Shown here piece after piece: positions 32,109-39,593 of a stretch of 64,000 bases of DNA. The notes below the pieces were generated by a model that saw nothing but the letters and a program-made list of their open reading frames with translations, did no database searches and was not told the origin of the DNA. Source of the stretch: Flavobacterium piscis. GTDB lineage: Bacteria; Bacteroidota; Bacteroidia; Flavobacteriales; Flavobacteriaceae. Location of the stretch: contig NZ_LVEN01000004.1 in NCBI RefSeq assembly GCF_001686925.1, positions 62,001-126,000 on the forward strand, written 5' to 3'. Each line of letters starts with the position of its first letter. Position 1 is the stretch's first letter. Both the position numbers and the translations under genes were made by a program.

Positions 32109-33563
32109 TTAATACACAAGCGTTTGTATTGCATGTGCAGGAATCTTAACAACTGTTTGTTCAGCACCTATAATCAACTTATAGTCCATTGCTTTATCTG
32201 TTTGGTTCATGACAATTGTAGCCATTGTGCCATCAGTATTCAAAAATGATGTACTCAATAAAGCGCTTCTGCTAACTGCTGAACTTACTCTTTTTGCATT
32301 AAGGCGAATGAATTTTGAAAAATGCCCTATATAATAATATGACGGAGTGTAAATTAGCTCTCCTGTTCTTGTATCAGAATGAATTGGCGCAAAGCAAAAA
32401 TTACCAACATGATTTGGGCCTCCGTTTTGGTCTAAAAGAATGTTCCAGTCTGTCCATCCGGCAGTTCCGTTATTAAAATCATTAATCATAGAGATGCCAT
32501 ATCTTTCTCCGTTACCCCAAAATTGATATTTTGCAGCATCAAATTTTTCTACACAACCTTCTGTAAACATCAGACCTTTATCGGGATATGCTTCGTTAAC
32601 TTTGGCAACATTTTCAAACATTGACGAACCTCCTGACCAGGTTTCATACCAATGAAATCCCATTCCCCAAACATATTTTGAAGCTTCCGGATCGGAGTAA
32701 ATTACATTGGCTCTGTAATTCATTAAATCACGATTGTGATCCCAGGCGATGATTTTTACATTACCTAATTTTTCTTTTTTCAATGTTGGGCCTAAGAAGT
32801 TTTTAATAAAATCTCTTTCATCTTCTGCGGTATAAATACAAGATTCCCAAGTTTGAACGGCCATTGGTTCATTTTGAGTAGAAGTACCCCAAATTGGAAT
32901 TCCTTCTTTCTCATAGGCTTTTATAAATTTGGCATAAAAGTTTGCCCAGGTTTGGTAATATTCCGGTAATAATGTTCCGCCTTTCAGGACATTTGCGTTG
33001 CTTTTCATAAAAGCATTTGGAGACCAAGGTGCCACATATGTCATTAATTTACCGCCTGCAGTCTGGATAGCCTGCTTAATTAACGGAATACGAAATTGTT
33101 TGTCGTGATCAATTGTAAACGTTTTTAAATCTTTATCTCCTTCTTTGATATAAGAATAGCTTTCACTGCTAAAATCAGAACTTTGTATCGTGGTTCTTAG
33201 CAATGAATAGCCTATTCCTTTTTGTTTATCATAGTAGGCATTTAAAAATTCTGTTTGTTTTTCTTTTGAAAGTTTAGCAAATATTTCGGCACTCGCATCT
33301 GTAATAGCTCCTCCAATTCCTATAAAAGTCTGAAACTTCTTTGCAGGCTCTACAAAAACAGAGCTCTCTATTTCCAGAGGTTGCTTAGCAGCTGTAAATG
33401 TTAGATGATCTGTAGAGGTTAATCTTAAATTTGAATTTTCAGCTGTGGTATAAACCGTTATCTTTTTTCCATTGGTTGTAAACTCTTTTTTTGTTTTGGG
33501 TTGTTGGGCAAAAGCCGCTAACGAAAACAAAAGACATAGCGCTTTTAAACTATTTTTCTTCAT
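32109..33563 (-). CDS. GH30 glycosidase, type A copy 1
   Basis: The 484-residue enzyme has a standard signal peptide (cleavage near AAFAQQ), GIGGAITDASAEIF, acid/base Glu232 (STQNEPMAVQTWESC), GMGFHWYETW and nucleophile Glu335 (LMFTEGCVEKF). It pairs with the 488-residue enzyme downstream. Unlike the type B copies it is not a lipoprotein and should be periplasmic. It is the first enzyme gene after a terminator-like hairpin that separates it from the susCD part. Beta-1,6-glucan or a related beta-glucan is the expected substrate. Confidence 0.93.
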   Translation of the reverse strand: MKKNSLKALCLLFSLAAFAQQPKTKKEFTTNGKKITVYTTAENSNLRLTSTDHLTFTAAKQPLEIESSVFVEPAKKFQTFIGIGGAITDASAEIFAKLSKEKQTEFLNAYYDKQKGIGYSLLRTTIQSSDFSSESYSYIKEGDKDLKTFTIDHDKQFRIPLIKQAIQTAGGKLMTYVAPWSPNAFMKSNANVLKGGTLLPEYYQTWANFYAKFIKAYEKEGIPIWGTSTQNEPMAVQTWESCIYTAEDERDFIKNFLGPTLKKEKLGNVKIIAWDHNRDLMNYRANVIYSDPEASKYVWGMGFHWYETWSGGSSMFENVAKVNEAYPDKGLMFTEGCVEKFDAAKYQFWGNGERYGISMINDFNNGTAGWTDWNILLDQNGGPNHVGNFCFAPIHSDTRTGELIYTPSYYYIGHFSKFIRLNAKRVSSAVSRSALLSTSFLNTDGTMATIVMNQTDKAMDYKLIIGAEQTVVKIPAHAIQTLVY

Positions 33564-33650
33564 TCTTTTCTAATTTTTTAAATTCTAAATTGAAACTCTT
33601 TGGTGAACTCTTCTCCACTAAAAAAGTTTCCGCCAGCTTGCTGATTTAAA

Positions 33651-33685
33651 AAATAGCCCATACTCATAATGATTATGGGCTATTT
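33651..33685 (-). terminator. Terminator between the surface-lipoprotein gene and the GH30 genes
   Basis: AAATAGCCCATA (33651-33662) pairs with TATGGGCTATTT (33674-33685). On the minus strand the hairpin is followed by T6. It lies 28 bases after the surface lipoprotein stop, inside the PUL, so it probably lowers transcription of the enzyme genes relative to susCD. Confidence 0.75.
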
Positions 33686-33712
33686 ACAACCAAACTTAAA
33701 CTTAACTTAAAC

Positions 33713-34588
33713 TTATTTTCCGCGGAACTCTACTCTTCCCATCGTTATTCCGTCTTTAGTAAAGGTTTTTCCTCCACTTCTTATTACAAGATAGATTTTA
33801 CCTGTAATGTCAAATTTCACAACATTAGATACTGCTTTAGTCACATCATTTTTAACACAACCGACAGTAGATAATCTTCCTAAAAATGCACTTTTAGCAC
33901 AACCATCCCAAGTACTCAGACCCATTACTTTGTTATCCTTATACTCTACTCCATCTGCTGGTAGAGTTTTACCTGCATATACTTCAAACCATGATTCATC
34001 AGATCCGCTAGCAGAACTTACCAACATATCAATTGTATACTCTTTGTCTTTTACTACATCAATAGCCTGATAAATTCCTTCCTGGGCATTTCCTCCCGGA
34101 GAATGAATTGTTGCGCTTCCTGGTGCAAACAACCAAAATGCAGCACCAGTAGGGCTTAATTTTAATGATGTCCATTGCGCATAATCTGCTGCATTAAGAA
34201 AGTACCCGCCTTTTACTAAATTTGCTCTGGCTGGATCAGAAGTCGCTACTACTATATCATGTGAAATTTGTGTTGTTGCAGCTCCTGCACCCACAGCTAT
34301 ATGTGTCACTTTATACGTTCCCGCATCAGGAAATGAAATCTCTTCATTCATTTTTCCTAAATAAGGGCCATATCCAATATCCCATCGGGATGAAACAATT
34401 CCAGGTGTTTTTGACGTTAAAAGGTAAGTGTTAACTTTTCCTGCAACAGGTGTTATGGTAAATTCAGGATCCATATTCGATCCAATTAAATCGTTACCAT
34501 TAACTTCTTCATCACAACTATTTAGCGTACCTAATACGACGAACATTATTAGGCATAGACTTCTTTTTAAATTTATATTTAGATTCAT
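33713..34588 (-). CDS. PUL surface lipoprotein with PKD-like domain (putative glycan-binding protein)
   Basis: Starting at MNLNINLKRS (34588), the protein has 291 residues. A lipoprotein signal ends at Cys25 (VLGTLNSCDEEV), and the acidic residues right after it fit the surface-export signal of Bacteroidota lipoproteins. A PKD-like domain follows (about 45-115, FPDAGTYKVTHIAVG). A C-terminal jelly-roll-like domain (YQAIDVVKDKEYTIDM, YLVIRSGG) resembles carbohydrate-binding modules. It takes the SusE/F position after susD and probably binds glycan at the cell surface. The frame's earlier Met would overlap susD and is rejected. Confidence 0.82.
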   Translation of the reverse strand: MNLNINLKRSLCLIMFVVLGTLNSCDEEVNGNDLIGSNMDPEFTITPVAGKVNTYLLTSKTPGIVSSRWDIGYGPYLGKMNEEISFPDAGTYKVTHIAVGAGAATTQISHDIVVATSDPARANLVKGGYFLNAADYAQWTSLKLSPTGAAFWLFAPGSATIHSPGGNAQEGIYQAIDVVKDKEYTIDMLVSSASGSDESWFEVYAGKTLPADGVEYKDNKVMGLSTWDGCAKSAFLGRLSTVGCVKNDVTKAVSNVVKFDITGKIYLVIRSGGKTFTKDGITMGRVEFRGK

Positions 34589-34616
34589 CTTTTTTAGTTT
34601 TTGATTAATTAGTCTA

Positions 34617-36125
34617 TTAGTTATAAAAAGGATTTTGTTCCAATTTAGTACCATTTAGCTCTGTGTAAGGTATTGGGAAAATTTCATCTTTACCTGCAAT
34701 GAAACCTCTGTCAGATAATGCTGCTGCCGCATCTCCCCATCTTACTAAATCAAAGAATCTATGTCCCTCGCCAGCTAACTCCACTCTTCTCTCGCTTTTG
34801 ATAGCTGCTAATGTTACAGGTACAGAACCTAAACCTACTCTGGCTCTAACGGCATCAAGTAAAGCTTGTGCTCTTGTTCCTGATCCTAAAGCTTCTGCCT
34901 CCATTAAATAAGTATCAGCAAGTCTGATAACATAAGAGTTTTGCTTGTAATTCAACTCTGCATTACCTCCTCCGGTACGAACATCTGATTGTCTTGGAAG
35001 ATATTTATTCAAGAAATAACCTGTGTCCTGATAAGCAGGAATATAATCTGCCTTACCTGCTGCTTTTAAAGCTTTTAAATCTAAGATTGTAGCTTCAAAT
35101 CTTGGATCATTTTTCATTGCATCATATAACTTTTGAGTCGGAATACTAAAAGCCCATCCTGAAGGAAGATCCGGAGCAGTAGAATTTGCTGTTCTTGAAT
35201 ACCCTCTTGGTCCTACCATTTGGTTTAGTGAGTTTCCTTCATCTTTACCACTTCCCCAAAATGTCCAGTCAGAGTTACCGGCACTTGAATGCGATACTTC
35301 TATTATTGACTCTGCATTGAATTTATTTGAAGTCACCCATAAATCACTAAAAGCAGGCAGTAATTTATTTCCATATTGATTTGTTGCTCCCGGTGTACCG
35401 TTTACTTCTGCTAAAACAGCGGCAGCTTCGGCATTTTTACCTTCAAACAAATATACTTTTCCTAATAATGCTTGTGCAGCTCCTTTATTAAATCTTCCTG
35501 CTTCAGTCGCTGGATCAACTTTATTTGGCAAAGAAGGAATTGCTTCTAGTAAATCTTTTTCTATTTGTGCATAGATTACCTCTGGTTTTACTTGCTCAGG
35601 GGAATAAATAGTCTGAGTTGTTAAAGGTTCTAAAATCAAAGGAATATTCTTAAACAATCTTACCAGATTAAAGTAGTAAAATGCACGTAAGGTTTTTGCT
35701 TCTGAAATAAATCTGGCACGTAAGCCATTATCCATCTTTGTTCCAGGAATTTTAGCCAATAATAGATTTGCTCTTGAAACACCTTGATAATGATCATTCC
35801 AGTAACTACCAGGAATACTTATTGAAGAAAGTGAGTGTGTAGAGAAATTTTGAATTCCATTTCCATCAGTAGAACTTCCTCCACCAGCATAAAAATCGTC
35901 TGATCCTGCATTTAGCATCGCTACTAAATTTTCGAAACCACCAGTGTTTTTTCTCAATGGATCGTAAATTCCAAGTAAAGCTGAATAACATTGTCCCTCA
36001 TTTGCGAAATAGGTATTTGTATCAAATTTTCCTTTTGGGTCAATGGTTACAAAATCTTCAGAACAAGATCCTAAAATAACCATTGCTATCGCAACAAATA
36101 TGTATTTTAATTTTATAGTTTTCAT
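34617..36125 (-). CDS. RagB/SusD family nutrient uptake outer-membrane lipoprotein
   Basis: The 502-residue protein has a lipoprotein signal ending at Cys21 (MVILGSCSEDF) with an acidic surface-export signature, four TPR-like helical pairs (GQCYSALLGIYDPLR, AKTLRAFYYFNLVRLF) and the C-terminal SusD signature RRVELAGEGHRFFDLVRWGDA. SusD lids the SusC channel and captures glycan at the surface. It lies 12 bases after susC. Confidence 0.96.
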   Translation of the reverse strand: MKTIKLKYIFVAIAMVILGSCSEDFVTIDPKGKFDTNTYFANEGQCYSALLGIYDPLRKNTGGFENLVAMLNAGSDDFYAGGGSSTDGNGIQNFSTHSLSSISIPGSYWNDHYQGVSRANLLLAKIPGTKMDNGLRARFISEAKTLRAFYYFNLVRLFKNIPLILEPLTTQTIYSPEQVKPEVIYAQIEKDLLEAIPSLPNKVDPATEAGRFNKGAAQALLGKVYLFEGKNAEAAAVLAEVNGTPGATNQYGNKLLPAFSDLWVTSNKFNAESIIEVSHSSAGNSDWTFWGSGKDEGNSLNQMVGPRGYSRTANSTAPDLPSGWAFSIPTQKLYDAMKNDPRFEATILDLKALKAAGKADYIPAYQDTGYFLNKYLPRQSDVRTGGGNAELNYKQNSYVIRLADTYLMEAEALGSGTRAQALLDAVRARVGLGSVPVTLAAIKSERRVELAGEGHRFFDLVRWGDAAAALSDRGFIAGKDEIFPIPYTELNGTKLEQNPFYN

Positions 36126-36137
36126 GATTTTTATTTT

Positions 36138-39100
36138 TTAAAATTGAACACTAGCTCCAAACAAAAATGTTCTTGCTTGTGGATAAACTCCTTTATCTAC
36201 ACCATAAACCTGACCTCCAATTTCCGGATCATATCCTGTATATTTTGTAAAAGTGATCAAATTTTCTCCAGTTAAGTAAAAACGAATTTTATCAGCACCA
36301 ATTGTAGATGATATTTTAGCAGGCATTGTGTACCCAAGCTGAACAATTTTTAAACGTACATAGTTTCCATTTTCAAGATAAAAATTAGACATATTAGTGA
36401 AATTTTTATTTGGATCATTGTTTGTTAATCTAGGATAATCGTTTGATGTTCCTTCTCCAACCCAACGATCTAAAGCACTGGTTTGATAATTGGCAGTCAG
36501 GATATCAAGTCTTCGTAAACCCTGAAAAATTTTACTTCCTGCTGATCCCTGAGCAAATGCCATGAAATCAAAATTCTTGTAATCTAAATTTACAGTAAGA
36601 CCAAAAGTGTATTTAGGAATATTGCTACCCAAAAATTGCTTATCATCATCATTAATAGTACCATCACCATTAGTATCTGTCCAACGGAAATCTCCTGGTC
36701 TTGCGTTTGGCTGAATCAAACCTCCTGAAGCATTTTTGTATGCAGCAACTTCTGCTTCATTTTGAAAAATACCTGCCGTTTTATAACCATAAAACTCGTT
36801 GAAAGAGTGACCAACTTGTGTTCTTGTTACTGGCCCCATAGATTGGAAAGAAGCATCTCCAACAATAAACAATGAATTTTCTCCTACATATGTAATCTCA
36901 TTTTTTAAATAGGCAACATTTGCATTTATACCCAGATTAAAATCTCCAAGCTTTTTCTTGTATCCTAATTCAACCTCAAAACCGCTATTATCCATATCTG
37001 CAACATTCGCAGATGGTGCATCAACAACTCCTACATATCCAGGAATAACAACATTTCTTAAAATTCCTTTTGTTCTCTTTTTGTAGTAGTCTAAAGCAAG
37101 TGTAAAATCATTAAAAAGTTTTGTATCAAGACCTACGGTAGTTTGTGAAGTTTCTTCCCATCCTAAATCCGAATTTGGTAATGTAGAATTTCCATAACCA
37201 GTCGTAATTGAACCAGTGTTTCCAACAGCATAATTATATCCTCCTACAACTAAACCTCTATATTTAAAGTCATCGATATTATCATTACCAACCACTCCGT
37301 ATCCTCCGCGTAGTTTTATAGAATTAACAACATCATTTTCTTTCCAGAATCCTTCTTTCGAAATTACCCATCCTAAAGAGAATGAAGGGAAAACCCCGAA
37401 TTTTTTATTTTCACCAAAACGAGTCGATCCGTCACGACGAATAATTCCTGTAAAAAGATATTTCTCTTTGTAATCGTAATTTGTACGTAAAAACAATGAA
37501 GCTAATTTGTGTTCTACAAAATCACTTGATTTATTTACACGATCAGTTTGAGGAATGTCAAAATTAAAAGAAGCATCTTTATAAGTTGTTACTGGCAGAC
37601 CATACATAGTTACACCAATCATACCACCAATGTTTTCAACATAAGCTCCTTGTCCTGCTAAAACGTTTAAACTATGATCTCCGAATTTATTAGAATAAGT
37701 CAAAATATTTTCAAGAGTCCACGAAAATGATTTATTATTTTCCTGACTGATATTATTTCTGTCTTCTTTCATGTTTGGATTTAAGAAAAAAGTAGGTGTA
37801 AAACCTTGTTTTCCCCAATATGCTATTTTACCACCAATTGTAGTTCTGAATTTCAGATGGCTAGTTATATTAGCTTCTAAATAAGCATTACCAACAAAAT
37901 CATCAGACCAGTCAAAACCTCCTAATCTCGTTTGAGTATAAGCCAAAGGATTCGTCATTTCTTGCTGTACTACAGGAGAAATTCCGTAAGGATTTCCGTT
38001 TGGATCTTTAACAGCATTTGGATTGGCATAAAAACCAGTATTAATAACTGAAGGATCAGTAACAACTAACGGAGTAATAGGATCTAAGTTAATTGCAGAA
38101 CTTAAAGGTCCACCAAATTCACTGTTTGTATTTCCAATACCTTTAGTTTTTTGGTGTGTGTAACCAAAAGTTTGACCAAACGTAAAATAATCTGAAATTT
38201 TATGTGTTGAATTTAAACGAAAATTCTTCTTTGTATAGTTTGAAATTTGCGTTGCAACAATCCCTTCCTGATCTTGTATTCCAAAAGAAACATAAAAAGT
38301 AGATCTTTCTCCACCACCACTAATACTTAATTCATGCGTATATCTAAAAGCCGAATCATTAAAAATGGCATCTTGCCAATCTGTACCTTTACCATACGAT
38401 GTAGGATCATTATATTTTTTACCTCCACCGTCTGCATACGATTTCTCATTCATTATCGTAGCATATTGTGATGCATTTAGCATATCTAATCGTTTTGCAG
38501 CGGCAGCGACACCGGCAAAACCATTATAATTTACTGAAATTTTTCCTGATTTTCCTTTTTTGGTTGTAACCAAAATAACTCCGGTTGCAGCACGAGTACC
38601 ATAGATGGCAGCAGATGCAGCATCTTTAAGAACTTCGATAGACTCGATATCACTTTGATTGATAAAACCAATAGCGTTTGCGTCTACAGCGATACCGTCA
38701 ACAACCCATAAAGGATCGTTTCCGCCTTCTCTAAAAGTAGTTATACCTCTAATACGTACTTTTGATTTTTCACCTGGTTGTCCTGAAACAGCAGCTACAG
38801 ATACACCTGCAACTCTACCTTGTAAAGATTGTTCAACTCTACCATTAGGAACTTTTTCAAGATCTGAGGCTTTTACACTAGAAATTGCCCCAGTAACCAC
38901 TGATTTCTTTTGCGTTCCGTAACCAACAACTACAACTTCGTTAAGTGATTGTGATTCTGGTTTTAATTGAATAGATAATTTTGTTCTTCCGTTTATAGCT
39001 TCAGTAACTGTACCATAACCTATAAAAGTAATTGTCAAAACTCCGTTTGAAGGTACTTGTAGTTGGAACTTTCCATCAAAATCAGATGCAGTTGACTTCG

Positions 39101-39248
39101 TAGTACCTTTTAATAAGATAGTTGCACCTGGAACTGGCATTCCACTTTCATCATTTATTATTCCACTTACTGTGACATCCTGAGCCACGGCTATAACCGA
39201 GAATAACAAAGATGAAACACAAAAAATAAGTAATTTTGTTAATTTCAT
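36138..39248 (-). CDS. SusC/RagA family TonB-linked outer-membrane protein
   Basis: The 1036-residue protein has a signal peptide (cleavage near AVAQDV) and a carboxypeptidase-like regulatory domain (about 25-95, GIINDESGMPVPGATILLKGT). The TonB-box region NEVVVVGYGTQKKSVVTGAIS precedes a plug (IRIRG-type RIRGITTF, DPLWVVDGI), and a 22-strand barrel ends in FGASVQF. It imports oligosaccharides together with SusD. It is the first gene of the PUL and diverges from the regulator gene across 345 bases carrying paired repeats. Confidence 0.97.
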   Translation of the reverse strand: MKLTKLLIFCVSSLLFSVIAVAQDVTVSGIINDESGMPVPGATILLKGTTKSTASDFDGKFQLQVPSNGVLTITFIGYGTVTEAINGRTKLSIQLKPESQSLNEVVVVGYGTQKKSVVTGAISSVKASDLEKVPNGRVEQSLQGRVAGVSVAAVSGQPGEKSKVRIRGITTFREGGNDPLWVVDGIAVDANAIGFINQSDIESIEVLKDAASAAIYGTRAATGVILVTTKKGKSGKISVNYNGFAGVAAAAKRLDMLNASQYATIMNEKSYADGGGKKYNDPTSYGKGTDWQDAIFNDSAFRYTHELSISGGGERSTFYVSFGIQDQEGIVATQISNYTKKNFRLNSTHKISDYFTFGQTFGYTHQKTKGIGNTNSEFGGPLSSAINLDPITPLVVTDPSVINTGFYANPNAVKDPNGNPYGISPVVQQEMTNPLAYTQTRLGGFDWSDDFVGNAYLEANITSHLKFRTTIGGKIAYWGKQGFTPTFFLNPNMKEDRNNISQENNKSFSWTLENILTYSNKFGDHSLNVLAGQGAYVENIGGMIGVTMYGLPVTTYKDASFNFDIPQTDRVNKSSDFVEHKLASLFLRTNYDYKEKYLFTGIIRRDGSTRFGENKKFGVFPSFSLGWVISKEGFWKENDVVNSIKLRGGYGVVGNDNIDDFKYRGLVVGGYNYAVGNTGSITTGYGNSTLPNSDLGWEETSQTTVGLDTKLFNDFTLALDYYKKRTKGILRNVVIPGYVGVVDAPSANVADMDNSGFEVELGYKKKLGDFNLGINANVAYLKNEITYVGENSLFIVGDASFQSMGPVTRTQVGHSFNEFYGYKTAGIFQNEAEVAAYKNASGGLIQPNARPGDFRWTDTNGDGTINDDDKQFLGSNIPKYTFGLTVNLDYKNFDFMAFAQGSAGSKIFQGLRRLDILTANYQTSALDRWVGEGTSNDYPRLTNNDPNKNFTNMSNFYLENGNYVRLKIVQLGYTMPAKISSTIGADKIRFYLTGENLITFTKYTGYDPEIGGQVYGVDKGVYPQARTFLFGASVQF

Positions 39249-39330
39249 TTTTCTAAAAATTTTGGTTAATTAATTAGTAATTTAATGCAATAATAATGTT
39301 AATTTTTCACTACCCGCAACAAATTTTCAC

Positions 39331-39380
39331 TACAAAAACACATCAAATCAAATTTTAATACATTACAAAAACACATCAAA
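39331..39380. repeat. Direct repeat in the susC/regulator intergenic region
   Basis: TACAAAAACACATCAAA occurs at 39331-39347 and again at 39364-39380, exactly 33 bases apart (about three helical turns). A shorter pair, TTTTCACTAC, sits at 39304-39313 and 39324-39333. These are candidate binding sites for the divergent regulator in front of susC. Confidence 0.6.
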
Positions 39381-39401
39381 TTTTACATAAATAATTGATA
39401 A

Positions 39402-39562
39402 TTAACTATTTAAAATTTAAATTTAAGATGTTATGGAAATGTTAATTATAAAAATAAACACTACAGTAGTATGATAATGCTTATTTTTATAAAAAAAACA
39501 ACTTTCTACATCGTGATAGTAGAGAGCAATTACTCATAAACCACTAAATTTTAAATAGTTAA
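39402..39562. repeat. Distant inverted repeat in the susC/regulator intergenic region
   Basis: TTAACTATTTAAAATTTA (39402-39419) recurs inverted at 39545-39562. The right copy extends into the palindrome AATAGTTAACTATT (39554-39567), 27 bases before the regulator start. An 18-bp perfect match at this spacing is notable even in AT-rich DNA. Confidence 0.55.
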
Positions 39563-39593
39563 CTATTAAAAAATTAAAAAAAACCAAAAACTG

